Source: an uncultured Porphyromonadaceae bacterium | GTDB lineage: Bacteria; Bacteroidota; Bacteroidia; Bacteroidales; Muribaculaceae | DNA length: 42,879 bases | Assembly: GCA_947176995.1 (NCBI GenBank) | Contig: CAMWSY010000003.1 | Coordinates: forward strand, 1 to 42,879 | Direction of reading: 5' to 3' | Part shown: positions 32,623 to 40,555 of the stretch, one piece after another | Layout: each line of letters starts with the position of its first letter | Numbering within the stretch: position 1 is the stretch's first letter | Translations under genes and position numbers: made by a program | Notes under the pieces: model-generated | Told to the model about the DNA's origin: nothing | Databases searched by the model: none | What the model saw: only the letters and a program-made list of their open reading frames with translations

Positions 32623-35550
32623 CTATCTTTTAGGCTGACGGTTAAAGCGGTATTGCACATGGAAAAGAACGTAGGCCGGCACAACGTTGGTCACGACTTC
32701 GGTGCGCGCCTGAGCATTGACCGTGTAGGTAATGTTGCTTAGCTGCCGGAGCATGTCGTAAGCATCCACGGCAAGGATCATCGAGCCTTTCATTACCGAC
32801 TTTGTGAGCCGTGCGTTCCACACCACATCCGACGTGTTGAGACGCGAATCAGTGAAACCGCGGCGGGTATAGACGTTCAGATCGGTTGATATACCGAATC
32901 CGGCGGGAAGAACAAACACACCTGATGCACCGTAGCGTGCGGTCAGGGATGTGAAATTGCTGAATCCCGAATCTTTGCTGCGGTAGTCGTTGAGACGCAC
33001 CTCGCCAAGAGCAGATATGCGGTTTTCTCCAAATTTGTAACCGATATTCAACTTCTCTTCAAAAGCGAGGTCTTTCACATAGCGGCGCTTCTGATCGTCT
33101 GCATCAAAAGTCACATTGTCGGTAACTGCGGATGTACCTATCAAATCAACGCTGTTTATATAGCTTCCTGTGGTTGTGGTCTTAAAATCAAACTTGCCGC
33201 CGTTGCCGAATGGCGTAAAGAACTCATATTGTGCGTTGCTTTCCCAATTTCCGTCGACGTTGAAGGGATGATAATATCTGACACCCGTCACGGTGTTGAA
33301 CACATATCCTTGAGTGATCGCGCTCTGCATAAACCGCGCGTTTAGACTGACGTTATGGTACTTTTGTCCCTTCAAAGGCTTGCTGAGACTGAACATCACC
33401 ATTTGTGTGAGCGAATGCTTCAGGTCAGGATTGCCTATATACATATTCATGGGATCGATCTGTGGCAGAGTCACCATGCTCTGCATAGGCGCATCCTTGC
33501 TCTCAAGACCATATCCAATGTAGCCAAACGTGCCGTCTTGCCCCATAAGCTGAATGCCTCCGTTAGCTCCCGGCAAAACCGATGACCGCTTAAGTTTTGT
33601 GGGTATTTCTGCACCGATATATCTGTAGTTACGGTTGGAGAATTTAAGATCCAGAGGTTCAGCGTGTATATTTATGGCATACTTTTCTGAGATTTTTATA
33701 GGTGTCACATGTGAGAAGCTGGCAGAGACACCGTGGGTGTTGTTCAACAGCTTGCTGTTATAACTTAGATCAGGCGAAAACACCGGTGCGAAACCGGGGA
33801 GTGCCTGTACATCGGCGATCGTGATTGCCTCAGTGTCCCCCGACAAGTCCCAATCGGCGGCACTCGACACATTTGATCTGTTGGTTGTGCGAGTGTTCTC
33901 AAATGTATATGAGAATATCACTCTTGAACGTTGCCAGTCAAGATCCCAGTAATATGATGTTTCCCCTTTAAGCTTCCGGGTATTGTCGGGAGCAAGATCG
34001 CGTTGCTGAAAGTCCTGCGTTGTAGGAATCAGATTCGTTGAATGATTTACGATATAAAGCTGGGCTACATTATCTTTCTTCTCGTCATAGCTTCCGTAGA
34101 AATTGAAATTCAGCACTCCGTGTCCCGCATTAACTGATGTTTCGACCGGAACCATAAGACTCGTCAGATGCCCGTTCAAAACGCTCTTACTGATATTGCG
34201 ATATATTAGTGTATCGGCAAGCCCCGTGTAGCCTCGGTAAATATTATCCAGCAAGCCTTCTGTAACGTTTTGTACCTCATCTCTGAACAAAGCCGACACA
34301 TCCGATCCCTCTGACTTGTTCTTCTGATATGTCAGTCTCGGTGCTACCGTGATAAAACCTTTCTTGTTGAATCCTAATCTCAGATGATGATTGGTTGTTA
34401 ATTCAAGTTTTTTTGCATGTGAATTATTGAACGAGTACAAGTAATTGTTTCCACCGGGCAGGAAATTTTCGGTAGTTGTCGTTTTACGTATATCATCATC
34501 CGTATGCTTTACATCTGTATTACCGGAAATATGCCATTTGTTTGCTTGTCCATCAGCCATATATGTTATACCACCCAACTTTGTACTACGCAACCCGGGC
34601 TGAATCATGTCGGGAGTCCATTCTTCTGTATTAAAGGGAGATGAGAGATTATTCATCCCTGCACGTAAGTTGAAGTACACATTATCAGAAAACAGCACTG
34701 CAAACAGTTTGCCAAGGTAACGATCTTGTGTGCCATAACCGGCCTCAGCATTGATGTTCCATCCGGTCGAATATTGTCTTTTCAATCTCACATCCATTGA
34801 GAATCTCTTTTTGTCCATCTCGCGGCCAAGAATCTCATTCCTTGCAGTGTTTTTTTCGTATACGGCAATATCTTTTACGGTGTATGCGCCGATGTTTTCA
34901 AGCATGAGCTGTCGGTTGCCGTTGAAAAGATCCTTGCCGTTGAGCAGCAGATCATCTACTTTGCGACCGTTGACTGTAATTTCGCCGTTGTCTTTAAGCG
35001 TGACACCGGGCAACTGCTTGATAAGTGCATCGATCATCGACCCCTCGGCAAGCACAAACTCCGATGCGTTGTAGACGAGGGTGTCCCCTTTGTGATAGAA
35101 AAGTATTCTCGATGACGTCACGGTGGCCTCCTCAAGCTGACGGTGCATCTTTTTGTGGATGCGTACCTGATCGAGTTTCACGTTTTTAGTCACGTCACGC
35201 AGATCAATCTCTATGAAAGCGGGTTCATATTCCGGATCTGCCATATATCCGGCGTCTGTCTTAAGATCGGAAGATGTGGGGCACACAGTGACTTTATAAA
35301 CCTTACCCGGCGCAAGCATCAATCTCCCTTGACCCTCTCTCCATAAATCTGCGTCAAGATTTGTTTTTGCTGAATCAGTTACGTTATAGACTTCTATTAT
35401 AAACGGATCTACCACCCGCTCTGAAAGTGAATAGACCACCTCAAACTCCACCTTTACAGTTTTTTGTTTTTCTGTTTTTACTCCTGCAATTGATAAAAGT
35501 GGGAAAAGCAAAAAGCATAAGAGTGATAATTTGATATTTTCAGGTATCAT
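32623..35550 (-). CDS. Large TonB-dependent-receptor-type outer-membrane beta-barrel protein
   Basis: This 975-aa protein has a signal peptide (MIPENIKLSLLCFLLFPLLSIAG), an N-terminal beta domain (about 30-135), a plug-like domain (YNASEFVLAEGSMIDALIKQ, LPGVTLKDNGEITVNGRKVDDLLLNGKDLF) and a long beta barrel ending FHVQYRFNRQPKR. It resembles the outer-membrane beta-barrel family seen in many Bacteroidetes rather than a SusC transporter, and no SusD gene is nearby. The ligand is unknown. The C-terminal residues Lys-Arg are less usual than the common terminal Phe of outer-membrane barrels. It is monocistronic by position. A TATTTTTG promoter element lies 25 bp before the ATG. Confidence 0.88.
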   Translation of the reverse strand: MIPENIKLSLLCFLLFPLLSIAGVKTEKQKTVKVEFEVVYSLSERVVDPFIIEVYNVTDSAKTNLDADLWREGQGRLMLAPGKVYKVTVCPTSSDLKTDAGYMADPEYEPAFIEIDLRDVTKNVKLDQVRIHKKMHRQLEEATVTSSRILFYHKGDTLVYNASEFVLAEGSMIDALIKQLPGVTLKDNGEITVNGRKVDDLLLNGKDLFNGNRQLMLENIGAYTVKDIAVYEKNTARNEILGREMDKKRFSMDVRLKRQYSTGWNINAEAGYGTQDRYLGKLFAVLFSDNVYFNLRAGMNNLSSPFNTEEWTPDMIQPGLRSTKLGGITYMADGQANKWHISGNTDVKHTDDDIRKTTTTENFLPGGNNYLYSFNNSHAKKLELTTNHHLRLGFNKKGFITVAPRLTYQKNKSEGSDVSALFRDEVQNVTEGLLDNIYRGYTGLADTLIYRNISKSVLNGHLTSLMVPVETSVNAGHGVLNFNFYGSYDEKKDNVAQLYIVNHSTNLIPTTQDFQQRDLAPDNTRKLKGETSYYWDLDWQRSRVIFSYTFENTRTTNRSNVSSAADWDLSGDTEAITIADVQALPGFAPVFSPDLSYNSKLLNNTHGVSASFSHVTPIKISEKYAINIHAEPLDLKFSNRNYRYIGAEIPTKLKRSSVLPGANGGIQLMGQDGTFGYIGYGLESKDAPMQSMVTLPQIDPMNMYIGNPDLKHSLTQMVMFSLSKPLKGQKYHNVSLNARFMQSAITQGYVFNTVTGVRYYHPFNVDGNWESNAQYEFFTPFGNGGKFDFKTTTTGSYINSVDLIGTSAVTDNVTFDADDQKRRYVKDLAFEEKLNIGYKFGENRISALGEVRLNDYRSKDSGFSNFTSLTARYGASGVFVLPAGFGISTDLNVYTRRGFTDSRLNTSDVVWNARLTKSVMKGSMILAVDAYDMLRQLSNITYTVNAQARTEVVTNVVPAYVLFHVQYRFNRQPKR

Positions 35551-35693
35551 AAACAGGTTGAATTAAAATTTTTGCAAAAATAAAAAAAATGTTGCGTAGA
35601 AAAATATGCAACAAAAAATATCACACCATCATCATAAATATCGGTAGGACAGTTTCTGTCGGCTACGACCACAGGATGCCCCGTATCGTCCAT
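35547..35693 (-). other. Short ORF overlapping the receptor start (uncertain)
   Basis: A 48-codon frame, below the ORF track cut-off, begins ATG at 35693 (MDDTGHPVVVADRNCPTD) and ends at a TGA that overlaps the receptor ATG as ATGA. The first half has protein-like composition, while the second half is Phe-rich and simply reflects A/T-rich DNA. There is no Shine-Dalgarno, and the receptor's promoter element lies inside it. It may be a decayed fragment or part of an intergenic element. The rest of the 167-bp gap shows only a GACAG-AAA-CTGTC hairpin. Confidence 0.15.
35575..35582 (-). promoter_or_regulatory. TATTTTTG -7 element upstream of the outer-membrane receptor gene
   Basis: TATTTTTG on the minus strand, with a predicted start near 35568 and a leader of about 18 nt. 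The nearest TTTG upstream is 29 bp away, so the -33 element is weak. The region is extremely A/T-rich, which lowers the value of the match. Confidence 0.35.
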
Positions 35694-35717
35694 TTCATGT
35701 AAAGAGGGGGGACTGAT

Positions 35718-36218
35718 TTACCGGCTTATAGTCATATATTCCCCCTGCATCCCGCCGCCGACGATATATCGCTGCAACCCGTAGCCGTCATGCGCCGCTT
35801 TTCCTGAAAGCGGATGCCCGTAGTTGGTGTATATGTCATAAACGCTTCCGCATTTCGGGCAATAGGCGTTGTTAGCTTCATGATCCACCGTGATTCTCAC
35901 GGTGGCCGACCGCTCCACCGGGCACGCCAGATCGTAGGCCACAGGATTGCCATGTATGTCCCCGACAAGCAACACGCCGCCAAACCCCGTGTAGGTCAGC
36001 GACGTGTATGGAAAATTGTCAGGAATCCTGTCCTGTTTGATAAAGATACGGCTGTCGAGAGCCCCGCTCACACCGTAGGCCTCCCATTGCGATTGCGTCT
36101 GAAATGCGATTCTGACGGGCGAGGATGGAATGCGGTCGTCATCCACGGTCGCACATCCATTCGACAATAGCATTGCGCCTACGGCCACTAAAACGCCCAA
36201 AAATCGCATCCTCATCAT
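35718..36218 (-). CDS. Rieske-like lipoprotein with altered ligand motifs
   Basis: This 166-aa protein has a lipoprotein signal (MRFLGVLVAVGAMLL, lipobox SNGC). The C-terminal half resembles a Rieske [2Fe-2S] fold: CPVE, about 18 residues, then CPKCGSVYD and later GHPLSGKA with a Gly-rich end. True Rieske proteins use CxH and CxxH. Here the first motif has Glu where His is expected, and the second is CPKC, so the usual two His ligands are gone. It may bind zinc, an unusual cluster, or no metal. The start overlaps the argH stop as ATGA (ATG at 36218), so translation is coupled. The track's 36251 start lies within argH and lengthens the region before the signal peptide. Confidence 0.65.
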   Translation of the reverse strand: MMRMRFLGVLVAVGAMLLSNGCATVDDDRIPSSPVRIAFQTQSQWEAYGVSGALDSRIFIKQDRIPDNFPYTSLTYTGFGGVLLVGDIHGNPVAYDLACPVERSATVRITVDHEANNAYCPKCGSVYDIYTNYGHPLSGKAAHDGYGLQRYIVGGGMQGEYMTISR

Positions 36219-37555
36219 ATACCCAAGAGCGAGTCCACGGCCTTGTGCCATCTGGCGAAATCCATGCGGCCGAGTTGAGCCTTCATGCGTGCGCGCAGGC
36301 GGTCGTTGCCGAGATTGCCCGTCGAGCCGATGTGGGTGTGATGCAGAGTCTTGTCGGGTGTGAATTCCCCACGCTCGATTGCCAGTCCCACCTGCTTGTA
36401 GGCATCGCGGAAAGGCACTCCCTCCTTCACGAGGCGGTTCACCTCCTCCACCGAGTACATCAGATCATATCTCGGGTCATCCGACGCGTTGCGGTTCACG
36501 GTCATTCCGCCGATCATGCGGCCGGTCATGTCGAGTATGTCGATCAGAGTGTCGAAAGTAGGCAGGAAATTCTCCTTTATGAGCTGAAGATCGCGGAAAT
36601 ATCCCGAAGGCAGATTCGACGTTATGAGAGTGATCTCGTAGGGGAGAGCCTGAATCTTGTTGCATTTGGCGCGCGTGAGCTCAAACACATCGGGATTCTT
36701 CTTGTGCGGCATGATCGACGACCCGGTGGTGTATTCGTCAGGCAGCTTGATAAATCCGAAATTCTGTGAGTTATACAGGCACGCATCCATGGCGAGCTTA
36801 CCCACGGTAGCAGCGATATTGCCGAGAGCCTGCGCCACGATGCGCTCCGTTTTGCCGCGTCCCATCTGGGCGTAGACGGCATTCACAGCCACTGACTCAA
36901 AGCCCATAAGCTCAGTGGTGAGATCGCGGTCGAGCGGAAACGACGACCCGTAGCCCGCAGCCGATCCGAGCGGATTGCGGTTCACCACATCGTATGCAGC
37001 CGAGAGCACGGCGATGTCATCCGTCAGCCCTTCGGCGTATGCTCCGAGCCACATTCCCACCGACGACGGCATAGCCACCTGCAGATGAGTGTAACCCGGT
37101 ATTGTCACGTCGGCATACTTGTCGCTCTGGCTCACCAGTATGTTGAACAGGCGTTCTACACCCTCTGCGACTTCCTCGATTTTGGCGCGCATCATCAGTT
37201 TCAGGTCCACGAGCACCTGATCATTGCGCGAGCGTCCGGAGTGGATTTTCTTGCCGATATCACCGAGGCGGTTGGTGAGCATCAGCTCCACCTGTGAGTG
37301 AATATCCTCTATGCCCGGTTCTATCACAAAATCCGGTTGAAGCACCTCTGAGTGGATTTCCCTGAGATTTGCGGTCAGCACGGTCAGCTCATCGGCTGTC
37401 AGCAGCCCGATTTTCTCAAGCATGGTGATATGTGCGAGCGAACCTATCACATCCCACTCCGCGAGATAGAGATCCATTTCGCGATCCTGTCCTACCGTAT
37501 AGCGATCCACATCAGAATCTACCTCAGTGCTTTTTTCCCAGAGTTTCTTTGCCAT
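36215..37555 (-). CDS. argH: Argininosuccinate lyase
   Basis: ArgH splits argininosuccinate into arginine and fumarate, the last step of arginine synthesis. The 446-aa product has the superfamily signature GSSIMPHKKNPD (about residues 275-286, with the catalytic-loop Ser), DIHSQVELML, GRSRNDQVLVDLKL and TIPGYTHLQVAMPSS. Length is near the usual 450-460. A promoter of the form TTTG-N20-CAATTTTG lies 74 bp upstream, within a repeat-filled gap. The Rieske-like lipoprotein overlaps the end. Other arg genes are not adjacent. Confidence 0.96.
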   Translation of the reverse strand: MAKKLWEKSTEVDSDVDRYTVGQDREMDLYLAEWDVIGSLAHITMLEKIGLLTADELTVLTANLREIHSEVLQPDFVIEPGIEDIHSQVELMLTNRLGDIGKKIHSGRSRNDQVLVDLKLMMRAKIEEVAEGVERLFNILVSQSDKYADVTIPGYTHLQVAMPSSVGMWLGAYAEGLTDDIAVLSAAYDVVNRNPLGSAAGYGSSFPLDRDLTTELMGFESVAVNAVYAQMGRGKTERIVAQALGNIAATVGKLAMDACLYNSQNFGFIKLPDEYTTGSSIMPHKKNPDVFELTRAKCNKIQALPYEITLITSNLPSGYFRDLQLIKENFLPTFDTLIDILDMTGRMIGGMTVNRNASDDPRYDLMYSVEEVNRLVKEGVPFRDAYKQVGLAIERGEFTPDKTLHHTHIGSTGNLGNDRLRARMKAQLGRMDFARWHKAVDSLLGI

Positions 37556-37585
37556 ATATTATTTTATAAATGTTTCATTTAACAT

Positions 37586-37610
37586 GTAGGGACGCACCAC
37601 GGTGCGTCCG
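37586..37610. repeat. GACGCAC hairpin repeat B, copy 2 (hairpin only)
   Basis: TGTAGGGACGCACCACGGTGCGTCC forms a 9-bp stem GGACGCACC/GGTGCGTCC with a 2-nt loop. It matches copy 3 in the TGTAGGGACGCAC arm and CGTCC end but lacks the trailing TATCAGC-TGCAAC sequence. It sits in the argH leader, downstream of the argH promoter. Confidence 0.7.
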
Positions 37611-37628
37611 TCTGATTTTATTGTACTA

Positions 37629-37660
37629 CAAAATTGCGGCAAAAAATCGGTAACTACAAA
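37629..37660 (-). promoter_or_regulatory. Promoter of argH
   Basis: On the minus strand, TTTG (37660-37657), 20 bp, then CAATTTTG (37636-37629), one mismatch from TAnnTTTG. The predicted start is near 37622. The leader would include hairpin repeat B copy 2, which could affect argH expression. Confidence 0.5.
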
Positions 37661-37683
37661 TTAACTCCATTGATCAATATCAT

Positions 37684-37735
37684 TGTAGGGACGCACGGTT
37701 CGTGCGTCCTCCTGAATATCAGCTTGCAACACACG
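37684..37735. repeat. GACGCAC hairpin repeat B, copy 3
   Basis: TGTAGGGACGCACGGTTCGTGCGTCC forms a 9-bp stem with a GTT loop, followed by TCCTGAATATCAGCTTGCAACACACGT, the same trailing sequence as copy 1 at 22615. A half copy (GGGGACGCACCTG) lies at 37820. Confidence 0.75.
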
Positions 37736-37740
37736 TTTAT

Positions 37741-37808
37741 CCTCCACACCTCCGACCCGTCCCTCCCTCGACATGCCTCCGAGCCCTCTGATATCTCCGC
37801 GTTCTCCT
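37741..37808. repeat. 9-bp periodic repeat, copy 4
   Basis: CCTCCACAC CTCCGACCC GTCCCTCCC TCGACATGC CTCCGAGCC CTCTGATAT CTCCGCGTT CTCCTTGAC are about eight units at a 9-bp step. It fills the space between repeat B copy 3 and the ATPase stop codon, so the whole 290-bp gap 37556-37845 is repeats plus the argH promoter. Confidence 0.6.
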
Positions 37809-37845
37809 TGACCATCGGGCGGGGACGCACCTGTAAGAGACAAAC

Positions 37846-38433
37846 TTATCTTAGTCCATTCGCATAGACCCATGAATAAAATTCCTCTTTTGGAGGCTTT
37901 GTGTATTCATAATCTAAACAAGCTGGAGTTGTCTCAATAATATTTATCGATTGTTTAAGAACTTCCTCAATTGATTTGCCGGCAATATCAACTTCCACTT
38001 CGTTGATAAGTGGATTCCGCTTGATATTTTTTTCGTTCATATTTTTCTGTAGTTCAAAATCTATAAGTCCATTGTTGGGGCGGTTTCTCATTTGTTCTTG
38101 AATCTGATGTATATCACTGCATATAAGTTTTATCGTTATAAAATCAGTTCCCCTAAAAACAATGGGGATGTCAGCCGTCCTTAAATCGTCTATATCAGAA
38201 GCAATTATATTTTTATAACCGAGTCTATGAAAGCACATTAGCATTGCCACCTGATTTTCCCAACAGGTAAGTTCTTCAAGTTTACCGGTCATTGGCTCTC
38301 TGCCGTCTCGTGAAATAAATTCAGGCACCATATTCTGTTCAATACACGTTGTTTTGTAGTGCCCGAGCAGTCCGTTAGCCAAAGTGGTTTTGCCTATGCC
38401 ACTTGCTCCTGTAATAAAAATAAAATCTTTCAT
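37846..38433 (-). CDS. P-loop NTPase (AAA/nucleoside-kinase-like), possibly acquired
   Basis: The 195-aa product starts MKDFIFITGASGIGKTTLANGL, a clear Walker A (GASGIGKTT). Later segments (CFHRLGYKNIIASDIDDLR, VFRGTDFITIKLICSD, MRNRPNNGLIDFELQKNMN) resemble small kinase-like P-loop proteins with a lid containing Arg. The substrate is unknown. Codon use is A/T-rich with many Ile and Asn codons, unlike the GC-richer neighbours recA and argH, and it is flanked by a hairpin on one side and repeats on the other, which fits horizontal gain. The ORF track starts at 38472; I prefer the ATG at 38433 because GAGAGAAAG precedes it and the P-loop follows at the usual distance. Confidence 0.7.
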   Translation of the reverse strand: MKDFIFITGASGIGKTTLANGLLGHYKTTCIEQNMVPEFISRDGREPMTGKLEELTCWENQVAMLMCFHRLGYKNIIASDIDDLRTADIPIVFRGTDFITIKLICSDIHQIQEQMRNRPNNGLIDFELQKNMNEKNIKRNPLINEVEVDIAGKSIEEVLKQSINIIETTPACLDYEYTKPPKEEFYSWVYANGLR

Positions 38434-38540
38434 ATGCTTTCTCTCATAGACCACAATTTCTACCCTGCTCATACTACAGGACGTGCAATTCTAATAGCAA
38501 AGTACCCGTTGACAGGAAATCGAATTGGGATTTATAATTA

Positions 38541-38566
38541 CAGGGAGCCGATTTTTCGGCTCCCTG
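38541..38566 (-). terminator. Perfect hairpin after recA, likely terminator
   Basis: CAGGGAGCCGA-TTTT-TCGGCTCCCTG is a perfect 11-bp stem with a 4-nt loop, 18 bp after the recA stop. The minus strand after it (TAATTATAAATCCC) is only moderately U-rich, so termination is likely but the U-tract is weak. Confidence 0.75.
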
Positions 38567-38584
38567 CTTGTGAAATTGATATTT

Positions 38585-39799
38585 TTATTCGTCAATGTCG
38601 ATCGAGAAATCATCTGGGAGGTCGGCGTCAAAATCAAAATCATCGCCGCTCTTTTCATTCTCCTCATTCTTCTCCTCGGTCTCCTCTGCATCGTCGTCAT
38701 CATCACTCTCCTTAGATGATGCTTTCTTTTTCTTCTTGCCGCTATGCTCCTCCTCATATAGAGCTTTGAGAATCTTCTCTTCAAGCTCGTCGGCAAGTTC
38801 GGGGTTGTCGTCGATAACGCCCTTGGCAGCTTCGCGTCCCTGAGCAAGTTTCGACCCGTCGTAGCTGAACCATGAGCCGCTCTTCTTGATGATGTCCAGC
38901 TCCACGCCAAGGTCAAGAATCTCGCTCGAGCGGGAAATGCCCTCACCGAACATTATGTCGAACTCGCAGCGCTTGAAAGGAGGCGCAACCTTGTTTTTCA
39001 CCACTTTCACTTTAGTGTGGCGGCCGATCACGTTGTCATCCTCTTTAAGAGAGTTGGAGCTACGTATGTCTATGCGTACCGAGGCATAAAATTTCAGGGC
39101 GTTGCCGCCGGTGGTCGTCTCCGGGTTGCCGAACATCACGCCTATCTTCTCACGCAGCTGGTTGATGAAGATGCAAGTAGTGTTTGTGCGTGATATAGTG
39201 CCGGTGAGTTTACGCATTGCTTGCGACATGAGGCGGGCGTGCAGACCCACATTCTTGTCACCCATCACTCCCTCGATTTCAGCTTTCGGCGTAAGGGCGG
39301 CCACAGAGTCGACAACGATGATGTCGACAGCCGATGAGCGTATCAGTTTCTCTGTGATTTCAAGAGCCTGTTCGCCATTGTCGGGTTGCGAGATAAGCAG
39401 ATTATCGGTATCAACGCCAAGAGCGTCGGCATAGAAGCGGTCAAAAGCGTGCTCCGCGTCAATCAGGGCAGCCGTTCCTCCGGCTTTCTGGCACTGCGCG
39501 ATTGCGTGCAGCGCAAGAGTGGTCTTACCCGACGATTCCGGGCCGAATATCTCGATGATACGTCCCTTAGGGAAGCCGCCTACTCCCAGAGCGTAGTTAA
39601 GTCCTATCGATCCGGTGGGGATTACCTCGATCTTGTCGATTTTCTCCTCACCGAGTTTCATGATCGAGCCGTGACCATGATCCTTTTCTATCTTTGCAAG
39701 CGCTTGTGCAAGAGCCTTGGCCTTCACGTCGCGGGGATCGGCTGCGGCCGTGTCCTTGCTCGCTTTTTTGCCTTTTGTGGTCTTACTGGTCTTTTCCAT
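38585..39799 (-). CDS. recA: Recombinase RecA with extended acidic tail
   Basis: RecA forms filaments on single-stranded DNA for homologous recombination and SOS induction. Walker A is GPESSGKTT, and [44 protein letters not shown] and the L1/L2 loop regions are canonical. The product from the ATG at 39799 ([12 protein letters not shown]) is 404 aa, longer than the usual 345-355: the N-terminus has a Lys-rich lead of about 25 residues, and the C-terminus a long acidic tail ([18 protein letters not shown] to DFSIDIDE). The track's start at 39841 is a TTG inside the promoter region. A TATCTTTG element lies 40 bp upstream. nth follows upstream on the same strand. Confidence 0.98.
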   Translation of the reverse strand: MEKTSKTTKGKKASKDTAAADPRDVKAKALAQALAKIEKDHGHGSIMKLGEEKIDKIEVIPTGSIGLNYALGVGGFPKGRIIEIFGPESSGKTTLALHAIAQCQKAGGTAALIDAEHAFDRFYADALGVDTDNLLISQPDNGEQALEITEKLIRSSAVDIIVVDSVAALTPKAEIEGVMGDKNVGLHARLMSQAMRKLTGTISRTNTTCIFINQLREKIGVMFGNPETTTGGNALKFYASVRIDIRSSNSLKEDDNVIGRHTKVKVVKNKVAPPFKRCEFDIMFGEGISRSSEILDLGVELDIIKKSGSWFSYDGSKLAQGREAAKGVIDDNPELADELEEKILKALYEEEHSGKKKKKASSKESDDDDDAEETEEKNEENEKSGDDFDFDADLPDDFSIDIDE

Positions 39800-39838
39800 G
39801 TATCTTGTGTTTTTTATTTTTCTGTTATCGTTGTGCTG

Positions 39839-39846
39839 CAAAGATA
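39839..39846 (-). promoter_or_regulatory. TATCTTTG -7 element upstream of recA
   Basis: TATCTTTG on the minus strand predicts a start near 39833 and a leader of about 34 nt before the ATG at 39799. I see no TTTG -33 element at 19-21 bp and no obvious inverted repeat that could be a LexA-type operator. Confidence 0.5.
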
Positions 39847-39891
39847 AAACAATGCATGGGCAGTTCTACTGCACAGCGAAGTTATTGTGTG

Positions 39892-40536
39892 TTAATTCTT
39901 GCTCCCCTCCTGATAATATCGGCACACATCTCTCAGCCCGCATTCAAGGCAAAGCGGCCGGCGTGCTTTGCACACATATCGCCCGTGAAGTATCAGCCAG
40001 TGATGTGCCCGTGCCAGCTTCTCCTTTTCAAATCCCTCGGTCAGAGCCTTTTCTGTTTCAAGCGGAGTCCGTGATCCCGTAGTCAGGCCAAGGCGCTCGC
40101 TCACCCTGAAAACGTGAGTGTCTACTGCCATTGCAGCCTGTCCGAACACAACCGACAGGATCACGTTGGCGGTTTTGCGTCCGACTCCCGGCAGCTTGGT
40201 CAGTTCGTCGATACTCGACGGCACTTCGCCCCCATATTTTTCAGTCAGCATCTCGGCCATACCCTTCAGCAGCTTGGCCTTGTTGTTGGGATAAGTGACC
40301 GACTTGATATACTCCCTGATTTCATCGACCGGAGCAGCCGCCATAGTCTTGGCATCGGGATATGCTTCAAAAAGAGCAGGGGTGATGAGATTCACACGGG
40401 CATCGGTGCATTGTGCCGAGAGTATCACGGCCACAAGCAGCTGATACGGCGACTTGTAGCGTAGCTCAGTCTTAGGGTCGGGCATCGTTTGCTCAAACCA
40501 TTCGGTGACCTGCTTGTAAATCTCACCCTTCCTCAT
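39892..40536 (-). CDS. nth: Endonuclease III
   Basis: Nth is a DNA glycosylase/AP lyase that removes oxidised pyrimidines in base excision repair. The product of 214 aa has the helix-hairpin-helix LPGVGRKTANVI (containing the catalytic Lys), the catalytic Asp in AVDTHVFRVSERLGL, and a C-terminal [4Fe-4S] loop with exact spacing C-x6-C-x2-C-x5-C (CKARRPLCLECGLRDVC). The track start at 40593 overlaps the end of pheS. The ATG at 40536 (MRKGEIYKQVTEWF) lies 19 bp after the pheS stop with an AAAGAG ribosome site, so I use it. Confidence 0.96.
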   Translation of the reverse strand: MRKGEIYKQVTEWFEQTMPDPKTELRYKSPYQLLVAVILSAQCTDARVNLITPALFEAYPDAKTMAAAPVDEIREYIKSVTYPNNKAKLLKGMAEMLTEKYGGEVPSSIDELTKLPGVGRKTANVILSVVFGQAAMAVDTHVFRVSERLGLTTGSRTPLETEKALTEGFEKEKLARAHHWLILHGRYVCKARRPLCLECGLRDVCRYYQEGSKN

Positions 40537-40555
40537 CTCTTTGGATTCCGGTGGA

